The position numbers were made by a program, and so were the translations under genes. Under the pieces are notes generated by a model that was not told the origin of the DNA, did not search any database, and was given only the letters and a program-made list of their open reading frames with translations. From Symsagittifera roscoffensis (taxonomy: Eukaryota; Xenacoelomorpha; Acoela; Convolutidae), in contig NC_087070.1 in the NCBI RefSeq assembly GCF_963678635.1, forward strand, positions 21,931,461 to 21,995,460: a stretch of 64,000 nt of DNA, written 5' to 3'. Below are positions 11,870 to 24,638 of this stretch, piece by piece; the first letter of the stretch is position 1, and each line of letters begins with the position of its first letter.

Positions 11870-12250
11870 ACTCAATTGTATTGAATCTATGATTGAAATT
11901 TGTTCGACCGTGACTCAATCATATGCTACTAATATTTCAACGTTTTCGACAGAATTGCGCTCTGTTCGACTTATGATTTGACCCTTTCGACCCATGATTC
12001 GACTTTGGTTCGAACAATGCCAGTAGTATATGTCGAATAGAAATTGTCCATGTGGGGTGCTGACCCCCATGTAAAAGAATACGATACAGAGTACCGATGT
12101 TTTGGTGTAGGTTATAGATATCACATGTGTTAAGATAAATTGCAGGTTTCAGAGTTTCAGATTGTATGATGGTAAGTTTCAACAAAAATTTGTTTTTGAT
12201 AAATGTTTGGCGCCCGATTTCGCCGATGCAGCTGTGTTTAAAACTCTAAA
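11870..12250 (+). repeat. dispersed repeat copy A
   Basis: The segment matches 22045-22435 in the opposite orientation. Shared landmarks are gccagtagtatatgtcg-like sequence, ggggtgctgaccc, gtttcagagtttcagat, tatgatgg and tggcgcccgatt. No terminal repeats or coding sequence were recognised, so the class is unknown. Confidence 0.6.
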
Positions 12251-14314
12251 CGTTTTCTGGATTCACAGAAACAAAAGAGATGCTAACTCAAGGCCAGCGT
12301 TTATAAAGAAAGGTTGAAAAAATGTTTAATTGTAGAAAGAATGTAACAAGCTATTGCACCGTATACACTTTTACTATTTTCTCTAACAAACTTAGAGGTT
12401 TAGCATGTATTCCATCCAATTCAACATCCCGTCCCATTCAGAGTGAAAAGTAGCTCAGTCCTTGTTTAGTTTGTTCATTAGTTACAACTGCTTGGTTAAT
12501 CGTTTTGAACCCTCTATTAGGTGAAATCAGAATCACTGCTTCATTCAATACTTGTCAATACTTTGCAATCAGTTCATCTCCAGAGTGTAATATGGAATTT
12601 TTTTTCTGCAAAAATCAAAGAGAGGGAATCTGTGTCCATTTCGAGTTCTCAATTATGCTAATGTCCCTAAAGTTATCGAAAAGTTATAATAGAGTTCCTT
12701 AATTCTCAACTTGGTATACTGTACTTTGAAAGATCCTACTATAATCAGTTCACGATGCTCAATAGTAGTTTTAACAAGCTTCATGAAAATCTCTAGCTAC
12801 AATATTGAGGTTTGTAAGAACTGATGGTTTATAGCTTTATGGGTTTTTTCGTCATCAAGATACTTTGTCATTGTTTTCTTTAATATATCCATTGTTTGTT
12901 AGACATAGGAACTATTTCCTGGCAGTTTCGTTTTTTGGCTGTCACTTCAGTTGAAGTGTTTTCATCACCGGCTCGCCTAGCTTCAACAACAGAATGAACA
13001 AAACTGTGGAACACTTTACGCGATTTGTGTCTTGCAACTCATTGAATTTGCAAGCACTGTAGTTCAAACTCCAAAATAAAATTGAATAGGGGTGTAGTAA
13101 AAGTGCTTTTGGTCAAATTGAAGCTCGATGTCAATATTCGTTCAGGTTGTCGAAACAGTTTATTCATTTTTGCATAACTCTTCATATATTCCCCAGTATC
13201 ACTTCTGTTGAAATCGATTTTTTTAAAAAGGTGGAAAAGGGAGAATTTTGCTTTTATTTCATCAGGAAAAATGAAATCGCATTAAACGTAGCCGAAACTT
13301 TGATCGCATTACACGTCCTTTTTGCTACCAATTTCCTTGTGAAAAAAAGTTGTGGGATCACCGGTTGTATTTTCCTAAAATTTTGCTATCACTCCAGAAA
13401 AAGGAGTAAAAATTTATAGTCGGTTGACTTGTGTAGACAGATATTTGCTAGATTAGACATTGTGCAGCCGAGTTTCAACATTTCTATCCCTTTATCGCAA
13501 AAAAATTGAGCTTGTTGGGAGTATCGTATAACACGTATGGAAAGTATCCTTTCAATTAACTGGCTTTGTGAGCTTTTGGAAAAGAGTCCAAACTAGTCGT
13601 TAGCTTTCCCAAAACGAATTCGTTGGATTTCTTGATAGCTGAAGGCTCATTTTCTTTTTTTTAACTAGGAAAGGGTTCAGATATGATTTAATGGTGTTTA
13701 TTTTCAACCGACCACTGTTGAAACCAAATCCTAGTAGAATGCTGGTGCAGGTCTCTAGATTTTGCGTTATATCAATCATTTGATATTTGAATCCTGGGAA
13801 ATTCTGTGAATGCGTCCGTTTTTTCTTAACCACGATACATTCATCTTCGTATTCTCTAAGTTCAGTTCTCTTAAAACTAGCTCGCTCGTTTAGGATGCTG
13901 AAAGGTGTGTAAAGTCAATTTTCGAATTTTTTTTCAATTTCCAAAAATTTTGGTCGCATCTCCACTGTATTCACTGTCATACAAATTTATGGCTTTGCCC
14001 AGCAAATTGGATTAGACTGATACCAAGATCAGTTCAAGCTTAACAAAAGAAGTTATGGTTTCAGTAATTTTTTTCTCCGGTCGGCCCGCAAATTACAAGT
14101 TTTGCAATGAAGTTTGCTCTTGGGTATCCTCATAATTGAACCCATCCAGTTTTTCAAATAACATCTCTTAGAGTAAAAATAATTCTGGGGTAAATGTTTT
14201 GATGTGATCTTTGCATAGCAGAAGTTGACGGTTGAAGTGATGTGATAAATTAAAATCGCGAGTTGGGAATTGAAAACAATAGAAAAAGTTAAATTGTTGT
14301 TGTATCGTAGCAGA
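12251..14314. other. AT-rich intergenic DNA, nothing recognised
   Basis: Only short open frames with no motifs are present (for example 12505-12702 and 13147-13419). I support no gene here. Confidence 0.45.
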
Positions 14315-14618
14315 TTCATCGTTTTCTCGCATCTACCGATACTTATCCGAGTTAATTTACTCACAGAACTTTCATCTTTAATGTCAATATTGTAAGTAAA
14401 GATGTTTTTCTCTAAAACTTTTTCAACTATTGGCAAATTATCAAATATCAATAAAAAAAAACTTTTTTCATCGTTTTCTCGCATCTACCGATACTTATTC
14501 GAGTTAATTTACTCACAGAACCTTCATCTTTTATGTCGATATTGTAAGTGAAGATGTTTTTCTCCAATATTTTCACAATTAAAGGCAAACTATCAAATAT
14601 CAGTAAAATAGTTTGAAT
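14315..14618. repeat. 152-bp tandem duplication
   Basis: Two adjacent copies, about 14315-14466 and 14467-14618, share catcgttttctcgcatctac, ttcgagttaatttactcaca (one change) and gtaagatgtttttctc-like blocks. The copies are visibly diverged, so the duplication is old. A 143-aa open frame at 14053-14484 on the minus strand runs through it and is not considered real. Confidence 0.75.
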
Positions 14619-14666
14619 TATTGTGTTTAATGTGAGAAAACTATCAAATTTTTTTGAGGTGGAAGT

Positions 14667-15470
14667 TTAAAGCTTAGTTATTCCAAATAAACGAACTCCA
14701 GGTGCTTGGAACAAAAATAAAATGTCATTGTATGGTTGTTGCCTGTGCACATCCGAAATCAAAATTTTATTTGATGATTTCTTGAAATTGTTTTGGGAAT
14801 CAATAAAACTGGACATCCCAGAGGTTTCTTGTTGAGCAATGCGGCGAAGTTTGTAACATTGGTGATCAATTTGAAATAGAATTTTGTCTCTTTTGTGTAC
14901 AAACCTCAATGGTATCTTGCTGGTTTACTTTGGACTGTATAATTGTCAAGTCTGCTGTAGAGCGAAGCAGAATAGTTTTCATCGAAGAGTGTAAAGTTCT
15001 TATGGGCGCAGAAATAACAATTTTTGCCTGTTTGTACAATACATAATACAAATCACAGGGCCATGTTGATCGTTGTCGCGCAATCAAATTTTTTAAAGTT
15101 TTCATCCAGTGTTTTTTAACTAGGGCGGCCATGTCAATCTCGGTATCTGTCATGAAGCGTTGAAAAGCTTTCAACTTATTTGGTAGTTGTTCACTATCCT
15201 CCTCGTTTTCTAAGAAGTTATTCATATCAGCAACCGAGTTCCTCGCTTAAACTCCCTGATCTTTCTTGTGATGACGTGATTAAGGGCTTGGATTTTTTTC
15301 TCGCATGATACACAATTTGTTGACTTTGGGGTACACTTTACATGCTTTTTGCTAGTGTGGAAATTCATCGCCTGTTGATTGTACGAAATTTTTATCCCGA
15401 GCAAAAAACAGTACTCAAACAGACATTTCACGATGTCGATCTGCATCGGATCTCCTGTACGCTTTGTCAC
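14667..15470 (-). pseudogene. possible decayed coding region, unknown
   Basis: Three overlapping minus-strand frames follow one another: 15470-15222, 15225-14866 and 14909-14667. The composition looks protein-like rather than low-complexity. The first has a cysteine pattern (KCTPKSTNCVSC), the second begins MNNFLENEEDSEQLPNK and has a tryptophan-containing stretch KKHWMKTLKNL. Order and strand are consistent, so a single gene with two frame breaks, or exons of one gene, is possible. I recognise no family. It could also be chance. Confidence 0.3.
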
Positions 15471-18068
15471 AATCCTGACTTTTCATTTTCACAATCTTCT
15501 TGAGTGATGGCATCCGAAAACAAAGAAAGACTTAGCCTGTACCAGAATCAGATTGAAATAGACGGAACCTACAAAAATGGAAATTTTGAGATGACCTAAA
15601 ATTAGTAGAATATTTACGCTTAATTGGAGTTTTTCAGAATAATTGAAAAAAGTTTTAGGTAATAATGCAAATTGTATAGCAATTGAGTTTTGTAATTTCA
15701 AAAAAATCTGAATGATACTTATTTTTTTCTGTTGTGTAAGGAAAATCAACCAATCAGATGCCAGTTTTCTATTTAATCTCTTTGTTAAATATCAACCATT
15801 TAGAATCCAACGTTTTTTGTAGCGGAACTAATTATTTTTAAAAGTTCTTTATCAGTATTTGAAAAAAGACTTTCAAGAAGCGTTTGAAATTCCTCGAGTT
15901 AATTTGAATGACAAAATAAAAAAACAAGAGCTTTTCTTACTGATGAAAAACTCTTTGACTCTCAATGAGAGGAAGTGTCTGAGCATGTTGGAGTGAATAG
16001 CCCCCAGTTTACTCATTCTAGTCGACTGTTTTCCTTTTCCTTGGGTCAGCAAGCTTCTTGACGTATTAGTTGGTGACTTTCAGATTTCATAAGCAAAAAA
16101 TTTGTAAATTAACCAAAATCTCTAAAACTGAACCAATAAAGAATTCAAAGAACATTGATAATTTCAAGAGTTTGCACCGGCGAAATCGACTACATTATAC
16201 CTTAGTTTTTGTAAAATTCCAAATGTTTGAATCTGTACAATAATTTTTAGATTTTTCAAAGAAGTCATTATCTTTTAATTTTTAAAACCTTCTATATTTT
16301 CTAAATTCTAGAAATGTTTGTTAAAAAGTCAACCAATTACAATTCCAGAACAATACAAAAAATTTTGATTTAAGTGATGGTTCTGAATATGAGGAGTAAT
16401 TTTGAAAATTTCTTGAAAACAACTTCAGTTCAACCAAAAAAAGTTTTTCTACAATATCTACAATTTTTCTACAATTTTAGACGATTCAAAAGCAAAAGCT
16501 ACAGAGGTTTTAGCAGGTTACAGCTAACAAAATTGTAAATGAAATTATCTGACCTTTGATTTTAGATCAGTTCATTCCAACTCAATCAACAGCATGAATA
16601 ATTTTTTTAGATGAAAAGAAAATGTGTCCCAAAAAAGGAACAAGCGAGTTACTGTGTCCAGTTTTGAAATGATACCAAATTTAGTTAAAAAACAATTAAT
16701 TTAAAATCTTTCAGTCTAGTGAACAAAATATCATCGAACTTTCAGAATTGAGAGAACTCTTTGACAACTTCCAGAAAAACTACGGGTTTTGAAATGAGTG
16801 GAAAGAAAAAAATTTGAATGAAATTGCGGATCTGGGATACGGAAAATGCTTTCATTATCTGACAACTGAACATTTTTCAGTCCCAACTTTTCTTCAACAC
16901 TGACCAAACTTTTTCTGCAAATTTGACCGAACACTGAAACACATTGTGATAGAAAGAACAAGAAACAAACCTTTTTGATTCAAGAGGATAAACGATCTCT
17001 GCTGAGAAATCACATGTTGTGGTACATGAAGAAAAAATTGACAGCAAATACAAAAACTAGCCTAAATTTTGTGTCAAACAGAAAAGTTTTTATCTTTTTA
17101 CATTATCAATGTTTTCGAGAATTTTGATGATTTTTTGCATTTCGATTAAATTTTTTGAAGTAATTTTTGTTTTTTAAAAATTTGACAGTGCAAACTAAGT
17201 TTTACAGTTAAAAACATCTTTAATGTAAGCCTAATACTTTTTTACAAAGTTTAAATAACTAATGTTTGCAGAACCATGATCATCATAAAAAAACAATCAC
17301 AAATCTGAAACAACTCAAATTCATTTCTTGCTTGACTTTTGTACTTTTCAAAATCTCTCCAGAAACGATGATTCGAGAGTTTGAGTAATTGCAAGGAAGC
17401 AAATATATGATTGGAACTTGGTTAATGTCTCTTGATATTCTTAAATTAATTAATTGTTTCTTTGCAAAACTAGGCTTTTTTCTGTTCTTTTCCATCGTAA
17501 CAAATGCTGAATTGCTCAATTATTGAATATTCTCAGTTTGATATAACTAGGTTTGAATAAACTCTGCGTTTGTACAAACTGTGAAGATCGTCATTTTCTG
17601 GAAAAAATTAAAGAAACTTATTTTATCTTTTGGCACAATTTGGCTAACAGATATTCCTATTAAAACCAAATGGAACTTGCCATTCTTCAAAGAACACAAA
17701 GAATTGTGAGTAACTACGCAGTAAGGCTGGTTTCTATGTGTTTTTTTGTAATTTTTTTTAAATATTTTGGATGGATATTTTATTGTAAAAGTGGAAAGAG
17801 CTTGATACACAGCAGCTGCAATCAGGAAGACTGGTTTTGCAAAGTTTTTGGATTCTTTGGAGGAAAAACGCTACGCAATTTCCATATATAAAAAATTCAT
17901 ACAAAAAAGACTTCGTACTACTTACATTTATGGAAACTCTAGTAGTTCATACTGTTCACTTCCCTTTTCATTTAATCTCGAAACCAATTCTCTCAAATTA
18001 TTTCAATTGATCAGTTTGCTCTCCTATACAAAAATTTACACTTTAAAAGAGCTTATTCTCCATTACAT
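15471..18068. other. AT-rich intergenic DNA, nothing recognised
   Basis: Short open frames occur on both strands (for example 15489-15749, 16731-16961, 17547-17810), but none shows a motif or a convincing composition. No repeats were recognised by eye. Confidence 0.4.
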
Positions 18069-18620
18069 TTAATAATCCAAAAATCAAAAAAGAATTGGGA
18101 GATTTGATTGTCCCCAAAAACTCTACAAGGGGAAACTAAAACTTGAACCGGGCATCCAAGTATTCAAAACAATTGAATTGGGACAAATATTGAAAGAACA
18201 GCAGTTCCATCTCAGTACAAAAAACTCTCGGCAATCGGGAACATTGTTATTCACGACTCTGAAACTTATGGGACTCGTACCTATATTTAAAGCCACTTCT
18301 GGCAAAGAGTCAACTATGGATCAGGAGCTCGACATCTGTAATAAAGTATACAAAATCGCAACATACAACATGAGGAGAGCGTGTATTTTGATCAAGTAGT
18401 GCAATGTCAGCAAAACACCTTACATTCAGATTCGACTCTTTACCGCAAAGGAGAATGAAGACTTGAAGCAAGTTGCCTTTGTCAATTATATTTTGGTTGA
18501 ATTAAAAGAACTGTCTCAAGTTTTGGGAGATTTTATGTTTGTTGAGAAAAGTAAATATCATGAAGAATTATGCTTTGTGATGTTTTGTATGTTTTTTAAT
18601 TGGAAATTTATTGGTTCAAA
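18069..18620 (+). pseudogene. possible coding remnant, unknown
   Basis: One plus-strand frame is open from about 18073 to a TAG at 18397-18399 and continues in the same frame, open again, to about 18640. Before the stop the composition is unlike the AT-driven neighbours (for example KLKLEPGIQVFKTIELGQIL). After it comes a similar stretch (YIQIRLFTAKENEDLKQVAF). The pattern fits an old gene or exon with one nonsense change. I cannot assign a family. Confidence 0.3.
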
Positions 18621-19339
18621 ACTATTTTTTTGCTGAAGTGTACATTTAGAGCTGGAATTTTGGATGTTTGAGAAAAACACGGCAAAGAAATCTAATTGAA
18701 TTTGACTTTATAGATAAACCAAAACTCAGTTGATTTTTCAGTATTTGTTTATTAAATTACTAAAAAAGATGTTCAACTGCTGTTTTCATCTAAAATTAAA
18801 TCAGATCCCTGATAACAAATCATTATCTAAATAGGGCGAAATGAAACATTTTGTTGTAACCCTAAGTACAAAATAACTAAAAAAAAGACTTTTCCTAAAA
18901 GACTTTTGACAACAGAATTTTTCAGCAACAATTCTGGCAATCACAACTTTTTAAATTGTTTTTTTTTTAGCCAGAAAAACTTTTCTATCAAAAATTTTCT
19001 CAATTTCCTAAATAAGCATTTATGAATCTTCAAAATTAGGCTTCTGCATAAAAAAAATGGTGGAGTGATATTGTTGATGTAAATCAATTTCAACTTTTGT
19101 TGTAAGGAACACCAGTAAAATTTTACAGTGATTGAGAAAAAATTGTTTAAAAAAGAATTGACAGATGTATGAAGAATGCATTTGATTAAAGAATGCAAAA
19201 TCCTCCAAAACAAAAAAATTGAAGACAGAAAATCATTATAATTTGGGTAAATCAACATGATTAATAGATTTGAAACTCCGTTCTCATTAACTGTCTAATA
19301 ATCTGAATAGTTTTTCATGAAAAACTGTATCCGTGATAC
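18621..19339. other. AT-rich intergenic DNA, nothing recognised
   Basis: I see only A/T-rich sequence and short hydrophobic open frames (18941-19258) that mirror base composition. Confidence 0.4.
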
Positions 19340-19815
19340 TTACTTGTGTTAGTTAATATCAAATGTCATACAAAAGTTCAAAAGAAGGAATGCTCAATTC
19401 TGATTGATTGATATCAAAATGGTTAAATTTCTATTATTTTGAAAGCTCGACTTTAATTGATTTATACTAAAAGATATAGAAATTCGATGAAATAGAAGTC
19501 CCGGAAGTGATTGGTTGACATCACATAGGTGAACAAAACATAAGCAAAGCTCAGTTCTGATGGGTTGATATCAAAACTGTTGAATAAGCTATGATAAATA
19601 AAACTCTAATCAGTTTCATTGATACCAATCTGCCGAAAACACCATAATAAGTATGACTGTAAAAATTCGCATGATAAATAGAGCTGGATTCTGATTGGTT
19701 GATATCAAAACTATTCAAAGTTCTATGATAAATAAAACTGGACTCTGATTAGTTTGCATCAAAACTTTCGAAAAGTCCACTATAAGCAGAGCTCCCTACT
19801 GATCGTTTGGTTTTT
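19340..19815 (+). repeat. degenerate minisatellite, unit about 55 bp
   Basis: A unit containing ctgattggttgatatcaaaa and then tatgataaataaaact recurs in diverged form near 19396, 19509, 19557, 19609, 19690, 19743 and 19796. Spacing is roughly 50-60 bp. The copies differ enough to make the array old. Confidence 0.65.
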
Positions 19816-22044
19816 ATTTTTAGTACTCAAAGTAAGATTAAATCATTTCTGATTTTATTTCACGTTAAATGTACGGTGAAAAAATTTGCATTACAATTTT
19901 TTTAATAATTTTTTTTCTATTTTATGGGACTATTCAGGATTAGTGTATAACTTTAACTAAATTTTTGGGGCTTTCTAAGCAATCTAATTGTTCCCAAGTT
20001 CTTTCTTTACTTATTGAAATGTCGCCAACATCGGGAAACAAAAAATTTGCAAGTACCGAGTACAGAGGATGATACACACGTGGAAAGGCACCAAAAATCA
20101 TAAAACTTGAGGAGATTTGGGGTGTCAGAAATGTAAATTTCATACACAAAGCAATTAGGAACTGAATATGCATATAAAGAAGAATCATTCTTCTTGTCTT
20201 ATTATATATGTCAGACAAGGTAATCAAAAATCATCCAGCATCCTCCAAGCGTTCTTCACGAGTAGGTAATTGTGAAACAATAATAAAAACAAATGAGAAA
20301 AAACAATAAATAATAGCTTTTACTGAAAAAAGGTAATCTGAAAAAAAATTAGAAATCAATAGAAATTGGAGTTGAAATATTCCAGTAAAAACAATTAACT
20401 GCTTTTATCGCAATTTTCATTTTTGAATAATTTCAAGCATGACCGAGAAAGGCCCAAGTTGAATTTCTATAAAAAAAGTAAATAGAAACTCAATTCATTC
20501 CTCAGGAAGTTTGAGATCAAGTTGCTGCAATTCAAGTTATTCTGTATAGCTTAAGGAAAAATTTCAACAAAAAAACATTCAAGTATCGATGATAATGTGT
20601 AGTTTTATGGAAATTGTATTATCATTTGATCAATTGAAAAAAAGACAAAAAACTCAGATGTTTTAGGGATGATTTATTCAAGGTAAACACAACTTCGAGA
20701 CAAATTGTTCAGTTATCTTTATTTTTTGTTAAGAGTAAGCAAAAAGAGTTCTCATGAAAGATAATAGGAAAAGCACAAACCAAAAGTCGGCGTTCAGGAT
20801 CTACATATAGTTACTTTAGTTCGAAAAAACCTTTAAATTTGTTTTTGACGATATTTTAGTGAAAAATAAAAGGGTTTTAACTCACCCAAAGTCTGTTTGA
20901 AAAAAAAACAAGAGTAGATAAAGATTTTATGACTATTGAGCGAGAAAATTGAAAGTTAAAATCTACAAAAGTTTTATTTGTGCTAAAAAATTTTAAAGTA
21001 GGAAATGATTGCAAGATATTTTTTCTGCTAAGAAATACCGTATAGAAAAGCAGAGTTTTAATTAGACGTTGGCAGTTGCAATTTTACCTCTACCAGAAGT
21101 TTAGTCGTTCAGATGGTACTATTTTTCCACTAAACTCCCCAGTTCTGAGGAATTTTTCATACGAAAGAATTTTAAATGCGAAAAATTATAGAAATTAGAA
21201 AGCAGGAATAATCTTACAACACCTTTCTTCTATGGAAAATCAAAATGAGGCTTGTTGTAGAGGCAAAAGATAATAGATAGTGACCAGTTATTATGAAGAT
21301 TTGGCTTAAATTCATCCTTTTTCCAATACACTTTTTTTATTCTGCCCATTTCTGATGTTTTTCTTAGAATTGACAAATTCATTTTTCACTAGAAATTTTA
21401 AACATAGTACAATTAACATGAAATACTTCTCAGAATTCTGGTTTACGAATAAGTTTGGGTTTACCATTGGCAAAAAACAAAGGAAGAGTTGATTCCTGAT
21501 TTTTGCGCGAGAAAATTCTTTAAATAATGCAATCATTGACTAAACTTTTAATTCCATTCACTTTTAGGAGGACAGAAAACCGGTTAAATGTTCATAAAAA
21601 AGGTTTAAAACGGAAGCTTTTGGATAGATATTGACCCTACTATGATAAATGTTAATCACTTGTTCAAAAATTTTGGTTATTTTTACAATTCTTTCAAAAA
21701 ATCGAGTTTGTCAGCCTGAGTTCAGCACATCTGAGAAATGTTTTTGGTATTCTAATTACTATATAACAATTATTTTATCTTAAACTAGATCAAAACTTGT
21801 CGTTTTTTAATTTTCAGAAAAAAAATGATGAAAGAACCCATATTTGTGTTCAAAATTTTGTGTCCTTGTGCTAACATTGTACCAATCAAAAAATTTATAT
21901 GTTTTTTACTTTTAATTTGTACACAAAATAAGGCTTAGGTTTTTCCCAATAAGATAAAAAACAAACCAAAAACTCCAGGTTTTTTTTTTTTTACGAAACT
22001 CTGAAACCTAATCTAATTCGTTTGGATGTCTATTTCCTTTCTTT
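19816..22044. other. AT-rich intergenic DNA, nothing recognised
   Basis: No gene, repeat or regulatory site is supported here. Short open frames at 19940-20227 and 21312-21536 have no motifs. Confidence 0.4.
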
Positions 22045-22435
22045 TTACTTTAATAGAATCTTAAACATTGCTGTATTGGCAAAATCGGGCGCCAGATTTT
22101 TTTTGAAAACATTTTTTGTTTGAAACTTTCCATCATACCATCTGAAACTCTGAAAACCATTATTTGAAAATCTGAAACCTGTCTTCTATCTTAATACGTG
22201 GGAAATCGATACCATATCGTAACACATAGGGTGCTGACCGGGGACTCTATAGCGTATCTAAATACATTGGGTCAGCACCCCTCCCCCCTCCCCGGACGCT
22301 TTCTTTCTACCCGACATATTCTACTGATGCCTTACTTCGACCGTTTCACGGTGAATCAAAAACCAGACTTCATGCGACTAGTTTGGCCTAATGAGTCGAG
22401 CCTGACAACGCGGAAATCACTCTTGATATTCTAAA
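22045..22435 (-). repeat. dispersed repeat copy B, inverted relative to 11870-12250
   Basis: On the minus strand this segment follows the same order of landmarks as copy A: ggggtgctgaccc, gtttcagattttcaaa, tatgatgg, tggcgcccgattttgcc. It contains an extra C-rich run at 22283-22295. No coding potential was seen. Confidence 0.6.
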
Positions 22436-24261
22436 TTCATAGACTTTTTAGAAAGAAAAACACGCATAATGTTTTGAAAATGGTCCAAAAACCAAAAAAA
22501 AATGTACCTGCAGTATGCAACCAGCACAGTTTTGGATATACCTCATTTGGCTATCCGATATGTGTGCAAATGTGCTATCAAAACGTTTAAAAAGTTCCCT
22601 CCTTCAAATATATTTTTTTCGCAGATATAAGAAAAACCGCCTGAAAGGAAAAAATTATGCTCTTGTGTTTTTTACATGCTTTATCATTTGAATATTCAGA
22701 AGCATACAATATTCAAAAAAAAATTGTCGGAAGAAAATTGGAAACAAATTTTGAACTCAAAGAAAAGAAACAATTCGTATTAGCAATTCGTAATTGTTCC
22801 AAAAGAAACAATTCGAAACAAAGAAACTGCTCTTGAATTTCTAGGATAACGAACAGTTTTGATGAACTATTTATTTCAAATTTTGAAAATAATTTTAATG
22901 AAACTCAAAATTAACAGTTTTTTTCACATTCTCTCTCGACGCGCTATCTAATTTATAAAGTCAGTATGAATTTCTAGGACTGTTTGAAAGACCCAATCAA
23001 GATTGAGCTTAAGGAATGATGCTTTAGAGCCTTTTTCTGACTTGAGTTATCTTATGAATTATCACAAGCATATAATATACAAAGAAAAACTAGTTGAACG
23101 AAAGTTGGAAACGCAATAACAAAATTAGCTCTAGTGAAAATCAAAACGCATCTAGTGAAAATCAACATAGCTCGTACCCGTGTGAAGCTCCGAATGTTCT
23201 CACTACCATTGATTTTCCATAAAATTGAATGAATAATTGAATGATCAATTTTTTTGTTTTTTAAACTAAAAAAGTTGAAACTCAAAAAAATTGATTTCAT
23301 TACTTTTCTCTACACGCTATGTAGTTTAGCATTGAAGTATGGATGTCTTAAGAACGTATGAAAAACTCAATTGCGCTGCGCTTCTCACTTCAAATAGCCT
23401 AGTTTTGCAGAAAAGCTCATAAGCACTCTAAGCTTTTAATTCAGGACTTCAAAACCATAAATTTGTTATCGAAAATTATATTCATAATTGTTGTCAAATT
23501 TTTTGGTCAGTGTTTTGAATTATTGAACAAAAGAAAGGACTTGAACAGTTTTTTATGACCCAAATTAATAGTTTTTGTTCACGTGGTTTTGCTGAGATAA
23601 ATAGAAAATAAAAAAAAACAACTTTCAGTGGTCGGATCAAAACCTTTTTTTGAAACATCAATTAATGTATTTTTCGTCAGCTGTGATTGTTTAAAATAAA
23701 AATATTAAAACATTTAAAACTCCACTGGTTTTTGCTTCCAGAGATTTTAGTTTGACATCTATAAAAGCCATGAGTTCAAGAAACGAGACACAGGAAAAAT
23801 AAATAGTCAAACCATCGAAATAGTGCATAGCACGTGATCAACTTGTTAAGATTCCTTGAAAAAAAAATTAGAAATAAACGAAATAAAATAAACCAAAACC
23901 AAGCCAACATGTTTTTTTTGGAAACGTGTAAAAGATAAAACAAAATCGAACAAAACTTTATTGAAAATTTGTCGACTTTTCATTTAAAAAGAAAAACAAA
24001 TATCAGGTTAAAATTCTTCAAATTTGAAACTCAATTTATGATTGTCACTTCTCTGGGATCTCTTTCATTTTCCCCACAATTCAAATTTTCCTTTGTTAAA
24101 ATTATATAAATGTTCTTATGTTTGAACGCGGGATGCTGGGAAGTAAGATATGAAGAGCAAATGTGTTCACAATAGTTAGTTTGCCCACAATGAAAAATTT
24201 CCTTACATTATATACTGAGGTAAAATTTGTTTTTCAACACTGAAACTTAATCATGGGTATG
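22436..24261. other. AT-rich intergenic DNA, nothing recognised
   Basis: Only a short tandem motif (tctagtgaaaatcaa twice, 23131-23166) stands out. The last bases, 24262-24265 (aaat), are the target-site duplication of element E1. Confidence 0.45.
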
Positions 24262-24265
24262 AAAT

Positions 24266-24638
24266 TGAGTTAGGACCTTTAGGTTGACTCATAGAGTAAT
24301 TTCAGATTTGGTACACCGTCTGCTTGTCGCGCTATCTTATTTTCGGCCGGATAGATTCGTGCAACTTCTTAGTCTAATACCGATCTTAATCTTACTCTCA
24401 TATCTCTTAGTCTCAATAGATCTAGTGTATACTGGTTTGTTACGAGTCGGTCTCTTTGAGAAAGCAACTAAGTGGATGCTCTGGATGCTCTGGTGCTGAA
24501 ATTACAAGTAATTTCCGCACTTACAAATAAGTGGGTTGTTAGTTAGATGGAGTGAGATTGGTTAGTCTTTACTATTTTTATAGGGATAAAATATCTATTT
24601 TATAACCAATAATAATATTTAGCTTGGATCAGGTTCCA
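24266..24638 (-). repeat. 3' LTR of E1
   Basis: The LTR is 373 bp, with plus-strand ends tgagttagg and gttcca, giving TG...CA on the minus strand. It is visibly diverged from its partner at 42781-43156. The dyad at 24493-24520 has one mismatch. Confidence 0.92.

Noticed and set aside
14053..14484. 143-codon minus-strand frame
   Set aside because: It crosses a 152-bp tandem duplication and shows no motif; length may be chance.
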